Below, piece by piece: positions 16,804 through 29,223 of a DNA stretch of 51,676 nt. The notes under the pieces are model-generated. The model was given only the letters and a program-made list of their open reading frames with translations, searched no databases and was not told the DNA's origin. The translations under genes and the position numbers were made by a program. This DNA is from Acetobacteraceae bacterium (lineage in GTDB: Bacteria; Pseudomonadota; Alphaproteobacteria; Acetobacterales; Acetobacteraceae), in the NCBI GenBank assembly GCA_947475245.1, contig CANJLW010000032.1, positions 1 to 51,676 on the forward strand. The letters run 5' to 3'. Within the stretch, counting starts at the first letter, position 1, and every line of letters begins with the position of its first letter.

Positions 16804-18324
16804 ATGCGCCCGGAAGACATTATTGCCGACAAAAAACGTCCCTTTACCGGCGACGAGTATATTCAAAGCCTGCGTGACGGGCGCGAGGTCTATATCGACG
16901 GAGAGCGGGTGGCCGATGTCACGACGCATCCGGCGTTCCGCAATTCCGTCCGCTCCATCGCGCGCCTGTACGATGCGTTGCACGACCCGAAGTCCAAGGA
17001 CGTATTGACCTGCCCGACGGATACCGGCTCCGGCGGTTATACGCATCGTTATTTCCGGGTCTCCCGCTCTCGGGAAGAGTTGATCGGCGCGCAAGGGGCG
17101 ATCGCGGCGTGGTCACGGTTGAGCTATGGCTGGATGGGACGCACGCCGGACTACAAGGCCGCCTACACCAACACGCTGGGCGCGAATTCCGAGTATTATG
17201 GCCCTTATGCGGACAACGCGAAGGCCTGGTACAAGCGCGCGCAGGAAGCCGTGCCGTTCATGAACCACGCGATCGTCAATCCGCCGGTCGACCGGCACAA
17301 GCCGGCGGAGGACGTGAAGGACGCGTTTGTGCACGTGCAGAAAGAGGTCGACGGCGGCATTATCGTTTCGGGCGCCAAGGTCGTGGCGACCTCCGCCGCG
17401 ATTACGCATTACAACTTCATGGGGCAAAGCTCGAAGACCGCGACCGAGGATCTGGACATGTCGCTGATGTTCATGGTCCCGATCGACGCGCCCGGCCTGA
17501 AGCTGTTCTGCCGGACATCGTATGAACAGGCGGCGGGGCGCAACGGGTCGCCGTTCGACTATCCGCTGTCGTCTCGGTTCGATGAAAACGACGCGATCTT
17601 TGTGTTGGATAAAGTGTTCATCCCCTGGGAAGACATCTTCATCTACCGCGATCCGCAGCGAGTGCTGAGTTTTTACCCGCGTTCCGGCTTCACCAACGGT
17701 TTCCAGTTTCAGGGCTGCACGCGGTTCGCGGTCAAGCTCGACTTCATCACCGGACTGCTGGCCAAGGCGCTGCGGTGCACCGGCGGGGATGAGGCGCGCG
17801 GCAATCAGGTGCTGTTGGGAGAGGTCGTCGCCTGGCGCAACCTGTTCTGGTCGCTGTCCAACGCGATGGCGAATAACCCCGATCCCTGGAAAGGCGACGC
17901 GGTGCTGCCGGAACTGAAGGCCGGGCAGGCCTATCGCGTATTTGCCCCCGACGCTTATCCCCGGATCAAGGATATCGTCGAACGCACCGTGACCTCCGGC
18001 CTGATCTATCTGCCGTCTTCGGTCCGGGATTTCGCCAACCCGGCGATCGAGCCTTACCTACGCCAGTATGTGCGCGGATCGCACGGCATCGAATACCAGG
18101 AGCGGATCAAAATCCTGAAGCTGCTGTGGGACGCGGTCGGCACCGAATTCGGCGGCAGGCACGAGTTGTACGAACGCAACTACGCCGGCGGGTGGGAGGA
18201 TATCCGCGCGCAGTCGCTGACCAGCGCCGAACGCGGCGGCGATCTGGCGCGGATGGAAGCATTGGTCGACCAGTGCATGGCCGACTACGACACCAGCGGT
18301 TGGACCGGCGGAGGCTGGGTCTGA
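16804..18324 (+). CDS. 4-hydroxyphenylacetate 3-hydroxylase (HpaB) family flavin monooxygenase
   Basis: A 506-residue protein close to the ~520-residue length of HpaB. Family segments include FTGDEYIQSLRDGREVYIDG near the N-terminus, DMSLMFMVPIDAPGLKLFCR, DKVFIPWEDIFIYRD and the C-terminal RDFANPAIEPYLRQY. These oxygenases use FADH2 supplied by a separate reductase to hydroxylate phenols or related rings. No HpaC-like flavin reductase is nearby, so reduced flavin must come from elsewhere. The ATG at 16804 lies 5 bp after the upstream stop; a longer frame from 16654 would overlap that gene and lacks homologous sequence. The substrate is uncertain. Confidence 0.88.
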   Translation: MRPEDIIADKKRPFTGDEYIQSLRDGREVYIDGERVADVTTHPAFRNSVRSIARLYDALHDPKSKDVLTCPTDTGSGGYTHRYFRVSRSREELIGAQGAIAAWSRLSYGWMGRTPDYKAAYTNTLGANSEYYGPYADNAKAWYKRAQEAVPFMNHAIVNPPVDRHKPAEDVKDAFVHVQKEVDGGIIVSGAKVVATSAAITHYNFMGQSSKTATEDLDMSLMFMVPIDAPGLKLFCRTSYEQAAGRNGSPFDYPLSSRFDENDAIFVLDKVFIPWEDIFIYRDPQRVLSFYPRSGFTNGFQFQGCTRFAVKLDFITGLLAKALRCTGGDEARGNQVLLGEVVAWRNLFWSLSNAMANNPDPWKGDAVLPELKAGQAYRVFAPDAYPRIKDIVERTVTSGLIYLPSSVRDFANPAIEPYLRQYVRGSHGIEYQERIKILKLLWDAVGTEFGGRHELYERNYAGGWEDIRAQSLTSAERGGDLARMEALVDQCMADYDTSGWTGGGWV

Positions 18325-18330
18325 GTTCGG

Positions 18331-19101
18331 CTACCCTTTCGCCTGTTTTTCGGCGAGGTCGAACTCCTCCTGCATGATCGGCACGCCCATCGAAATGGTG
18401 TGCACGCCGAGAACGCTGACGAGCGTGAGGACTTCCACGATCTCGGCCGGTGTCGCGCCGTGGCGGAGCGCGTTTTCCATATGGATGCGGGTGCCGTCCT
18501 CGTGCAGATGCGTCGTGGAGGCGTCGATCGCGACATAGATCAACTCCCGCACCTTCGGTTCCAGCGTGCCGGTTTTCCAGGGGACGGAGGAAAATTCGAC
18601 ATAGGTTTCGAAGAAGTCCGGCGCGAACCGCACCATGTAATCGGGCAGATCGGCCCAGAAGCCACGCGTCGCGATCCAGTCGGCCTTCATCTTCTCCTGG
18701 CGCGGCGACAAGGTTTGATTTTCGATCTCCGCGCCGCGCCCCATTTTGCGCATGACCTCGACCAAAGCCGGCAGGCCCATCGTCATGGTGTGTACGCCCA
18801 GGACGGAGGCGAGTTGCAGGACTTCCATCACCTCCTGCCGGGTTGCGCCGTAGCCGATCGCGTTGCGGATATGAATCCGCGTGCCGGCCTCGTGCAGATG
18901 GGTCGTGGCGGCATCGATGGCGATGTAGATGAACTCCCGCACCTTCGGGTCCAACGTGCCGGTCTTCCACGGCACGGAGGACAGTTTGGAGTAGGCTTCG
19001 AAATACTCCGGCGAGAGTTCCAAAACCGCGTCGAACAGCGGCGTCCAGAACCCGCGATTGGCCGTGTATTCGTCCTTGATCCGTTGGCGACGTTCATCCA
19101 T
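18331..19101 (-). CDS. tandem carboxymuconolactone decarboxylase (CMD)-like protein lacking CxxC
   Basis: A 256-residue protein made of two homologous halves of about 125 residues. Each has FWTPL/FWADL, SSVPWKTGTL, then YIAIDAATTHLHEAGTRIH (first copy) or YVAIDASTTHLHEDGTRIH (second), and NAI/NAL-x-x-GAT. This is the AhpD/CMD helical fold, but the position of the redox CxxCxxxH motif reads T-H-L-H-E, so a peroxidase role is unlikely. CMD proteins of this type may act as decarboxylases or isomerases on ring-cleavage products. It is convergent with the HpaB-like gene (6 bp apart) and followed, 26 bp upstream of its start, by the alpha/beta hydrolase gene on the same strand. Confidence 0.85.
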   Translation of the reverse strand: MDERRQRIKDEYTANRGFWTPLFDAVLELSPEYFEAYSKLSSVPWKTGTLDPKVREFIYIAIDAATTHLHEAGTRIHIRNAIGYGATRQEVMEVLQLASVLGVHTMTMGLPALVEVMRKMGRGAEIENQTLSPRQEKMKADWIATRGFWADLPDYMVRFAPDFFETYVEFSSVPWKTGTLEPKVRELIYVAIDASTTHLHEDGTRIHMENALRHGATPAEIVEVLTLVSVLGVHTISMGVPIMQEEFDLAEKQAKG

Positions 19102-19127
19102 CGCGCATACTCCCCTTTTTTGTGGCG

Positions 19128-19817
19128 TTACGCGGCCAGCAACAAGGCGGTCAGTTCGTCGGGCATGCTGAGCATCGGATAATGCCCTGTATCCATCTCA
19201 TGCCACTTCGCCTTCAACCGCCCCGCCGCCCTGCGTTGATGCGCCTCCCCAGGGTTGACCGCCTGCTTGCACCAGATCACCGTCGCGTCCCAGGATTGGT
19301 CCCAGAAATCCGTCAGTTTCACGGGCGTCATGGAACAGCCGACCGGATGCGGCGTGTAACGATCCAGCGCCCATTCCAGCACCGCCGGTTCAAGCCCCGC
19401 GAACAGGCTTTTGGCGGCATCTTCCCGCGACGGCCCGGCGGCGAGGCCGATCGGCGGCGGCGCGGTCCGGTTGACGATGTCGCGCGTGCGTTCGCCGTTG
19501 AACAGCGCCAGGGCATCCACCAGAACGAGTTTGGCAATGCGCCCGCGCGATTGTTCGGCGGCCCTGCAGGCAACCATGCCGCCGGAACTGGTTCCGACCA
19601 GCACGACGTCGTTCAGGTTCTCGTAGAACATGAGTTCCGAGATTTCGAGCGCGTGGCTCGTCGTGTCGATGCCAGCACGCAACTGATGGCGCCGTTCCGC
19701 GCATCCGTCGAGCGTCGGCGCGAACACCGTATGACCGGCGGCGCGCAGACGTTCGACGACAGGTCCCCAAATCCAGCCGCCTTGATAGGACCCGTGTACA
19801 AGCACGAAGTTGGTCAT
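19128..19817 (-). CDS. alpha/beta hydrolase
   Basis: A 229-residue alpha/beta-hydrolase of the small esterase/hydroxynitrile-lyase-like group. It begins FVLVHGSYQGGWIWGPV (oxyanion-hole HG at 8-9). The nucleophile is S77 in GTSSGG and the catalytic His is in DTGHYPML near residue 209. The acid residue is probably in the segment before WDATVIW. There is no signal peptide. The substrate is unknown, plausibly an ester or amide in the same catabolic set. It lies between the M20 amidohydrolase and CMD genes on the minus strand with 41-bp and 26-bp gaps, so probably one operon. Confidence 0.82.
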   Translation of the reverse strand: MTNFVLVHGSYQGGWIWGPVVERLRAAGHTVFAPTLDGCAERRHQLRAGIDTTSHALEISELMFYENLNDVVLVGTSSGGMVACRAAEQSRGRIAKLVLVDALALFNGERTRDIVNRTAPPPIGLAAGPSREDAAKSLFAGLEPAVLEWALDRYTPHPVGCSMTPVKLTDFWDQSWDATVIWCKQAVNPGEAHQRRAAGRLKAKWHEMDTGHYPMLSMPDELTALLLAA

Positions 19818-19858
19818 GGTCGTTTCTCCCTGTTATTTTTATCCGCAGCGCCGTTGGT

Positions 19859-21031
19859 TCAGGACATGCCCTTCGGCAGTTTCGCCTCGGTGATCTGCGC
19901 GTAGAGCGCGACACCGTAAGGAATCGCCTCGTCGTTGAAATCATACAGGTGGTTGTGCAGCGCGGCTGAATCCCCGTTTCCGAGGTTGATGTGCGCGCCT
20001 GGGACCTGTTCCATCATGAAGCTGAAATCTTCCGATCCCATGCCCGGCGCGCCGTCGCGCTTGACGTTGTCCTCCCCCACCAAGGTCGCCGCCGCGTTGC
20101 CGTAGACGATGGCTTCGTCGGTATTGTTGACCATCGGCGCGAAGATGATGCGGAAATCGACCGTTGCCTCCGCGCCGAAGCCCGCCGCAACCGCGGTGAC
20201 CATGCGGCGCATATTGGTTTCGATCAGCGTCATCACCTCCCGCTTCATCGTGCGCACCGTGCCGGCCATGGTCGCGGTCTGCGGCACGACGTTATAGGCA
20301 TCGCCGGACTGAATGCGGGTAATGCTGAGCACGGCCGTATCCGCCGCGGCGACATTGCGCGACACGATCGTTTGCAGCGCCGTGCCGATATGGCAGGCGA
20401 CCATGACGGGGTCGATGCCCATCTGCGGATTGGCCCCGTGGGACCCCTTGCCGGTGATGTGAATATCGAAAAACGCGCCGCCCGCGGCGCGGGCCGACGG
20501 TCCGGTAATAAAGCGCCCGACCGGCAGGCCCGGGCGATTATGCATGCCGTAGACGGCATTGCAGGGAAACCGGTCGAACAGGCCGTCTTTCAGCATCGCC
20601 AACGCCCCGCCCAGCCCTTCTTCGGCGGGCTGGAAGATGAAATTGACGGTGCCGTTGAAGTTGCGCGTCTCCGCCAGATACTTCGCCGCGCCGAGCAGCA
20701 TGGCGGTGTGACCGTCGTGGCCGCAGGCGTGCATCAGGCCGGGATTCTGGCTGGCGTGCGGCAGGCCGGTCGCCTCCATGATCGGCAGCGCGTCCATATC
20801 CGCTCGCAGACCGACGGATGCCTGGCCATTGCCGTTGCGCAATACGCCGACGACGCCGGTGATGCCGACGCCGCGATGCACCTCGATACCCCATTCCTCG
20901 AGCTTTTTGGCCACGATCTCCGCCGTGCGATACTCTTCCAGGCCCAATTCCGGATGGGCATGGATGTCGCGACGGATGGCGGTCAACTCGTCCTGATAAC
21001 GACGGGCGCGGTCGAGAGGGGACTCAGACAT
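19859..21031 (-). CDS. M20 family amidohydrolase (hippurate hydrolase/aminoacylase-like)
   Basis: A 390-residue di-metal peptidase/amidohydrolase. Metal and catalytic residues are present: LRADMDALP (D78/D80), HACGHDGHTAML with C103 and H105, QPAEEG with E137/E138, H164 in GMHN and a late His in LHNHLYDFND. The bridging acidic position replaced by Cys103 is usual for the hippurate-hydrolase-like subfamily. It hydrolyses N-acyl amino acids or aryl amides to amine plus acid. It is upstream of the alpha/beta hydrolase and CMD genes on the same strand, suggesting a shared operon for degrading acylated compounds. Confidence 0.92.
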   Translation of the reverse strand: MSESPLDRARRYQDELTAIRRDIHAHPELGLEEYRTAEIVAKKLEEWGIEVHRGVGITGVVGVLRNGNGQASVGLRADMDALPIMEATGLPHASQNPGLMHACGHDGHTAMLLGAAKYLAETRNFNGTVNFIFQPAEEGLGGALAMLKDGLFDRFPCNAVYGMHNRPGLPVGRFITGPSARAAGGAFFDIHITGKGSHGANPQMGIDPVMVACHIGTALQTIVSRNVAAADTAVLSITRIQSGDAYNVVPQTATMAGTVRTMKREVMTLIETNMRRMVTAVAAGFGAEATVDFRIIFAPMVNNTDEAIVYGNAAATLVGEDNVKRDGAPGMGSEDFSFMMEQVPGAHINLGNGDSAALHNHLYDFNDEAIPYGVALYAQITEAKLPKGMS

Positions 21032-21120
21032 GAACGGGAACCTTGAACTGGGGGCGGGTGAACGACGATGGATGCGATCTTACGCCGGTATCCTTGCACA
21101 TTTCCCCGCGTGTTGCGTAG

Positions 21121-21864
21121 TCACGCGTTGGTAATGCCGCCATCGACGGTAATCGTCTGTCCCGTGATATAGGACGCGTCGCGGGAGCACAGGAAGCGGA
21201 TGACCGAGGCGATTTCCGACGGGTGCCCGTAGCGCCCGAGCGGAATTTCCTGTTTGTACGCCTCTCCGCGTTCGGCGATGATGACTTCCGCCATGCGCGT
21301 GTCGATCAGACCCGGCGCGATCGCGTTGACCAGCACATCGGGCGCGAAGCGTCGCGACAGCGATCGGGTAAGTCCGACAATGCCGCCTTTGGCCGCCGCG
21401 TAGGGCGGATATCCGGCACTGCCGCGCCGGTAGGCTACGGAGCTGACGAAAACGATGCGGGCCGGCTCTCGCCGGTCGAAGCGCGACGAGAACGCAACCG
21501 CCATGTCGTATGCATTGGTCAGATTGGCCGCGATGGCGCGGTTCCAGACCCCATGATCGTCGGGGTCCATGGCATCTTTTTCGAACAATCCCGCCAGGTG
21601 GATCAGCGCAAAGACCGGCCCGCCGGCGCTTTCCACCGCGGCGGCGCAGTCTTGCGGGGTTTCCAGCGAGGACTGAAATGTCGCGAGCCGGACCCGGCCC
21701 AGAATGTCCTGCGCCTGGTCCAGCCGATCCTGGTCGCGATCGATCATCACGACGTGGGCACCGCGATCCATCAGCGTCCGCGCGGTTTCAAAGCCTATGC
21801 CGCCCGCGCCGCCGGTGACGATGACCCGCTTGCCGGTGAATTCGGCCCCAACCATGCCCGTCAC
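21121..21864 (-). CDS. SDR-family NAD(P)-dependent oxidoreductase
   Basis: A 247-residue classical short-chain dehydrogenase. The cofactor motif [11 protein letters not shown] is at about 18-28, the catalytic Ser is in [11 protein letters not shown] and the YxxxK pair is in PPYAAAKGG. The C-terminus [11 protein letters not shown] is typical of FabG-like members. The Asp-containing MIDRDQDR after beta-2 suggests NAD preference. Met4 (21855) is an alternative start. The gap of 89 bp to the M20 gene leaves co-transcription possible. The substrate is unknown. Confidence 0.88.
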   Translation of the reverse strand: MTGMVGAEFTGKRVIVTGGAGGIGFETARTLMDRGAHVVMIDRDQDRLDQAQDILGRVRLATFQSSLETPQDCAAAVESAGGPVFALIHLAGLFEKDAMDPDDHGVWNRAIAANLTNAYDMAVAFSSRFDRREPARIVFVSSVAYRRGSAGYPPYAAAKGGIVGLTRSLSRRFAPDVLVNAIAPGLIDTRMAEVIIAERGEAYKQEIPLGRYGHPSEIASVIRFLCSRDASYITGQTITVDGGITNA

Positions 21865-21934
21865 GATCTTGCCACCACGCCTGTTCGCCCCGATGCGAGC
21901 ACCGGGAACAGGAGGGCGTCAAGGTCGGTGGACG

Positions 21935-22267
21935 CTAATCCACGGACCGATCCAAAGCGGGCTCGATCTCGATGACCGTGTCATCGTCGTCATCGTCGGG
22001 ATCGATCACGTCTTCCACATCGTCGACATCGATGTCCGCGTCGGCGGCGGAGGCGGGGGCGTCTTCCTCGGCGGCGATCACGGGATCCGGCAGACGCTGC
22101 GTGCGCCGGTTATCCGGCAGGCTGCGCATCGGGCGAACCGGGCGCGGCTTTTCCGGCGGTTGTTCCGTCTGACATTTCGGGCACACAGCCGGCAATTTCG
22201 TCAGGTCATAAAATCGCTCGGCGCATGCCACGCACGTATGCTTGGCGCCGAGTTCCGGTCTGCGCAT
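21935..22267 (-). CDS. FYDLN-acid domain protein (TIGR02300)
   Basis: A 110-residue alphaproteobacterial protein. It has an N-terminal zinc ribbon (C12-x2-C15 ... C29-x2-C32) carrying the name-giving FYDL motif at 19-22, a basic linker, and an extremely acidic C-terminal tail (about residues 66-103, rich in Asp/Glu). The function of the family is not established; the ribbon plus acidic tail suggests nucleic-acid or protein binding. It supports an alphaproteobacterial origin for the window. Confidence 0.88.
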   Translation of the reverse strand: MRRPELGAKHTCVACAERFYDLTKLPAVCPKCQTEQPPEKPRPVRPMRSLPDNRRTQRLPDPVIAAEEDAPASAADADIDVDDVEDVIDPDDDDDDTVIEIEPALDRSVD

Positions 22268-22327
22268 CTATTCTCTTCCTAAAACCGTTTGGCGGAGGCG
22301 GCCGCCCCCGCCGAAAAGCAAGTCGTC

Positions 22328-22678
22328 TTACTTCGCCACGTAGAGCTTGTCGGAGCAGGCACGCGCCAGCGCGTTGTCCGGCGTGGTTTTGCCGCCGAGG
22401 GTCGCCCATCCGGCCTTCATCACGAGATCGCTGCGGGAATAGGACGACTGTTCGCCCTGGAATTTCGTCAGCGCCGCCTTGTCCGGGTCCATTTGCGCTT
22501 TCGCGATACAGAACGGGACCATCGCGGAGACGACGGCGGTGTCGCTGCGATCTTGCGCGATTTGTTCGGAGGTGGATGCGGTTTTCCAGCCGAGCTGAGA
22601 AAATCCGACAATTGACAGCGCGATCGCACCGGCCACGGCGCCCCAGCCGGCAGGCTTCAGCCAAACAGGAATTTGCAT
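22328..22678 (-). CDS. small membrane-anchored protein, unknown function
   Basis: A 116-residue protein. WLKPAGWGAVAGAIALSIVGFSQLGW near the N-terminus is one membrane anchor or uncleaved signal; the rest is a short soluble domain with two Cys (C57 in VPFCIAK and C109 in ARACSDKL) that could form a disulfide in the periplasm. I recall similar proteins, with the same WLKP...GFS...GW start, in Rhodospirillales, but no function is known. The sequence between this gene and the FYDLN gene (22268-22327) holds a GC-rich imperfect hairpin without a U-run. Confidence 0.7.
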   Translation of the reverse strand: MQIPVWLKPAGWGAVAGAIALSIVGFSQLGWKTASTSEQIAQDRSDTAVVSAMVPFCIAKAQMDPDKAALTKFQGEQSSYSRSDLVMKAGWATLGGKTTPDNALARACSDKLYVAK

Positions 22679-22798
22679 TTGTTATTGTCTTTTCACTGTA
22701 GGAGGAATGATCTCCTCCCGGAGGCACGCGTAGCTACGTTAGAAGTGGCACGCCTGAAGCGCCGTTACACCCAGTTGACAAAAATAAATGCCGGTAGA

Positions 22799-23002
22799 TC
22801 AGAATCGGCGCGGTCGCCGGCTGGCCGGCGTATGAAATGGGTCCGCGGCATTGGACAGGCGCTTGTCTTGTTCTATCCAGCGGATTGCCTCGGCCTCCGT
22901 CGCGAAACCGGCGGCGGTCTGCGGGAGAGCGCCGCGACGGAGCAATTCGACCGCAAAACTTGCGTCGGCGCGTTGAATGACCTGATAGGTTGCGTCTGAC
23001 AT
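22799..23002 (-). CDS. small conserved hypothetical protein
   Basis: A 67-residue protein starting MSDATYQVIQRADASFAVEL and containing GFATEAEAIRWIEQDKRL. This resembles small alphaproteobacterial proteins with a beta-hairpin plus helix (Y-x-V ... F-A-V-E ... G-F-x-T-E-A-E-A-x-x-W-I). The start at 23002 was picked because it matches that pattern; the longer frame upstream (to 23509) is antisense to the dehydrogenase gene. The ribosome site is weak. No function is known. Confidence 0.55.
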   Translation of the reverse strand: MSDATYQVIQRADASFAVELLRRGALPQTAAGFATEAEAIRWIEQDKRLSNAADPFHTPASRRPRRF

Positions 23003-23146
23003 GGTTTGGTATGACACGCCGACGGCTCTATTGCACGCGACGTTTATCTTGCACTCATGCGGGTGGCGGTGCCCAGCCGAGGGACGACAGGTGACAGCGG
23101 CGAGCCGCGCGTTATTCTGAGGGCGACGTAAACCAAGGGGGAACCG

Positions 23147-24115
23147 ATGGGCAGGATCATTCTCGCGGATAATCCGCTGAACGAAATCGATATCGCCAAG
23201 GACATGGTTCCGCCGAACCTGGACATGACGATCGCGCGCCACGGCAGTCCGGAGTTCATCGCCGCCCTGGCGGACGCCGAATGCCTGGTGGGTTTCGGCG
23301 ACGGCACGATGGACGACGCGTTTTACAAATCCGCGCCCAAGCTGAAGCTGGTGCAGTTGCTGTCCGCCGGCTACGACCGGTGCGACATCGAAGCCGCGCG
23401 CCGAGCGGGGGTGCCGATTTGCAATAATGGCGGGGCGAACTCGACGGCGGTGTCGGAACACGCGCTGTTGCTGATGCTGGCGGTCAGCCGGCGGATCGTC
23501 TGGCAGCACACCAATGTCGCCGCCGGTCGCTGGCGGGGCAACAATGTCGACGACGTGAAGCTTTACGAGTTGCGCGGCCGCAAGCTGGGCATCGTCGGGC
23601 TGGGCACCATCGGCAAAAAGACCGCGCGCCTGGCCAAGGCGTTCGGCATGGATGTGCAGTACTACGATACCAAGCGCCTGACGGAGGAAGAGGCCGACAC
23701 GCTTGGGGTGCGTTTCGCGCTGTTCGAGGAGGTGCTGCGCAGCTCCGACATCGTGTCGCTACATGTGCCGTTGGGGCCGGAGACTCGTCACATGATGGGC
23801 GCCGAGCAGTTTCGCATGATGAAACCGTCGGCGTACTTGGTGAATACGTGTCGCGGTCCGGTGGTTGACGAGGTGGCGATGATCGAGGCTTTGAGCAACG
23901 GCACGATCGCCGGCGCGGGTCTGGACGTTTTTGATCAGGAGCCGCCGCCGCCCAATAATCCGTTGTTCGGGTTGGCCAATGTGATTTTGACGGCGCATTT
24001 GGCGGGTCCGACCTACGACAACCAGTTTACTCGGTTCCGCAATGCGTTCGATAATTGCCAGCGCGTTTTGCGCGGGGAAAAGCCGCTTTGGGTGATTCCC
24101 GAGCTACAGGCCTGA
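23147..24115 (+). CDS. D-2-hydroxyacid dehydrogenase, NAD-dependent
   Basis: A 322-residue enzyme of the D-isomer-specific 2-hydroxyacid dehydrogenase family. The NAD-binding motif is GLGTIG (151-156). The catalytic triad is R236 in NTCRGPVVDE, E265 in VFDQEP and H284 in TAHLAGPT. The Asp at YYDTKR (about 174) after beta-2 suggests NAD rather than NADP. It reduces a 2-oxo acid (glyoxylate, hydroxypyruvate or a relative) or the reverse. An AAGGGGGA ribosome site precedes the ATG. It precedes the atp operon, separated by a palindromic hairpin. Confidence 0.9.
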   Translation: MGRIILADNPLNEIDIAKDMVPPNLDMTIARHGSPEFIAALADAECLVGFGDGTMDDAFYKSAPKLKLVQLLSAGYDRCDIEAARRAGVPICNNGGANSTAVSEHALLLMLAVSRRIVWQHTNVAAGRWRGNNVDDVKLYELRGRKLGIVGLGTIGKKTARLAKAFGMDVQYYDTKRLTEEEADTLGVRFALFEEVLRSSDIVSLHVPLGPETRHMMGAEQFRMMKPSAYLVNTCRGPVVDEVAMIEALSNGTIAGAGLDVFDQEPPPPNNPLFGLANVILTAHLAGPTYDNQFTRFRNAFDNCQRVLRGEKPLWVIPELQA

Positions 24116-24137
24116 GCTTCCGATCGGGTATTTGGCG

Positions 24138-24162
24138 CGCAACACGGTCGCACCGTGTTGCG
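24138..24162. promoter_or_regulatory. perfect 11-bp inverted repeat upstream of atpH
   Basis: CGCAACACGGT / ACCGTGTTGCG with loop CGC in the 133-bp gap between the dehydrogenase stop and atpH. There is no T-run after it on the plus strand, so it is either a Rho-independent-like end without a U-tract, an RNA stabiliser, or an operator for the atp operon. A weak promoter-like pair, TTGCGT (24158-24163) and TAGACG (24181-24186) with a 17-bp spacer, overlaps its right arm. Confidence 0.5.
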
Positions 24163-24248
24163 TGGTCCAAAAGCCCATGCTAGACGCCCCCGCCGGCTAA
24201 GGTGGCCGGTTCCTTTATCACGCCCGCGCTCGATTGCGGCATCAACGT

Positions 24249-24845
24249 ATGGGATTCAACGTGGCCTCCAGCAGCGCCGCAGACATTGGCACGACGATAG
24301 CCGCGGGCGGTGGCCTCGCGGATCGCTATGCCGCAGCCCTCTATGCCCACGCCGACGATGCGCGGGAACTCGACGCCGTTGTGCAAGAGATGGAAAATCT
24401 CGGCCGGCTGATCGATGGCAGCGCGGATTTCCGCCGCCTGATCGAGTCGCCGCTGATTGACATCGCGACCGCGACCAAGGCGGCGTTTGCCGTGTTGGAA
24501 GCGAACGGCTTCGGCAAATCGGTTCGCGATTTTGTCGGCGTGATCGCCAATAACCGCCGCCTGAACGCGCTGCGCGCCATTGTCGGCGCTTTTGCGTCGC
24601 TGGTCGCGACCCGCCGCGGTATCGTGACCGCGCATGTGCTCAGCGCGCATCCTCTTAACGACGTGCAACGCCAGGCCCTTCGGGCTCGCCTGATCGAGGC
24701 CGGCTACAGCAACGTCAACATCGATGAGCAGGTCCAGCCGGATCTGCTTGGCGGCCTGGTCGTCCGGATCGGCGCCCGCCTCTACGACACCAGTTTGAAA
24801 TCCCGGCTGCAACGTTTGCAGTACGCCATGAAGGGAGCCGCCTGA
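24249..24845 (+). CDS. atpH: ATP synthase F1 subunit delta
   Basis: A 198-residue delta (OSCP) subunit that links F1 to the F0 peripheral stalk. Typical segments: [59 protein letters not shown] at the C-terminus. The ATG at 24249 was chosen; a GTG at 24261 (VASSSAAD) or a TTG at 24234 are possible, since no strong ribosome site is evident. It is the first gene of atpHAGDC and ends 1 bp before atpA. As in most alphaproteobacteria, the F0 genes are not in this operon. Confidence 0.93.
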   Translation: MGFNVASSSAADIGTTIAAGGGLADRYAAALYAHADDARELDAVVQEMENLGRLIDGSADFRRLIESPLIDIATATKAAFAVLEANGFGKSVRDFVGVIANNRRLNALRAIVGAFASLVATRRGIVTAHVLSAHPLNDVQRQALRARLIEAGYSNVNIDEQVQPDLLGGLVVRIGARLYDTSLKSRLQRLQYAMKGAA

Positions 24846-24846
24846 T

Positions 24847-26379
<1,533 letters not shown>

Positions 26380-26391
26380 GGCGCCCCGGCG

Positions 26392-28738
<2,347 letters not shown>

Positions 28739-28762
28739 GCGACCCAAAGGGGAACACAGACC

Positions 28763-29164
28763 ATGCCGGTCGCGTTGGAAATCGTCAGCCCCGAGAAGCT
28801 GCTTCTCTCCCGTTCTGTGGAGATGGTGGTGATCCCGGCGGCTGAAGGCGACATGGGTGTGCTCGCAGGGCACACCCCGATGATTGTCACGCTGCGTGGC
28901 GGCACCATCGATCTGTACGAAGGCGATCGGGTAACCGATCGGCTTTATGTCGCGGGCGGGTTTGCCGAAGTGACGCCGACGCGTTGCACCGTGTTGGCGA
29001 ACGAAGCCGTCCCGGTCGGCGAAATCGACCGCGGCGCGGCCGATAAGCGGTTGGCCGACGCGGAAGCCGCCTATGCCACCGAATCGAAAAACGGCACCGC
29101 CGCCGAAGACGTGGCGCTTGACCGCGTTCAGGCCGCACGGGCGATGGTGGCAGCCGCCGCCTGA
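28763..29164 (+). CDS. atpC: ATP synthase F1 subunit epsilon
   Basis: A 133-residue epsilon subunit with the N-terminal beta-sandwich (ALEIVSPEKLLLSRSVEMVVIPAAEGDMGVLAGHTPMI split across residues 4-41). The C-terminal helical part is shorter and Ala-rich, as in alphaproteobacteria, so inhibition by an extended C-terminal hairpin is uncertain. It is the last gene of the operon and is followed by a strong terminator 26 bp on. Confidence 0.96.
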   Translation: MPVALEIVSPEKLLLSRSVEMVVIPAAEGDMGVLAGHTPMIVTLRGGTIDLYEGDRVTDRLYVAGGFAEVTPTRCTVLANEAVPVGEIDRGAADKRLADAEAAYATESKNGTAAEDVALDRVQAARAMVAAAA

Positions 29165-29190
29165 CATTCCGCGTAAAGCGATTACGACTG

Positions 29191-29219
29191 AAAAGGCCGG
29201 CAATTCGCCGGCCTTTTTT
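29191..29219 (+). terminator. intrinsic terminator of the atpHAGDC operon
   Basis: Stem AAAAGGCCGGC / GCCGGCCTTTT (11 bp) with loop AATTC, running into a T6 tract. It is also nearly symmetrical (A-run on the left), so it can stop transcription from the convergent DUF2442 gene that ends at 29224. Confidence 0.93.
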
Positions 29220-29223
29220 CGTT

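Noticed and set aside
22291-22312. GC hairpin between the FYDLN gene and the 116-residue gene as a terminator
   Set aside because: The arms are imperfect, the loop is short and no U-run follows in the transcribed direction.
22799-23509. 236-codon minus-strand frame as one protein
   Set aside because: The upstream two thirds are antisense to the dehydrogenase and lack a conserved pattern; only the last 67 codons look like a real protein.
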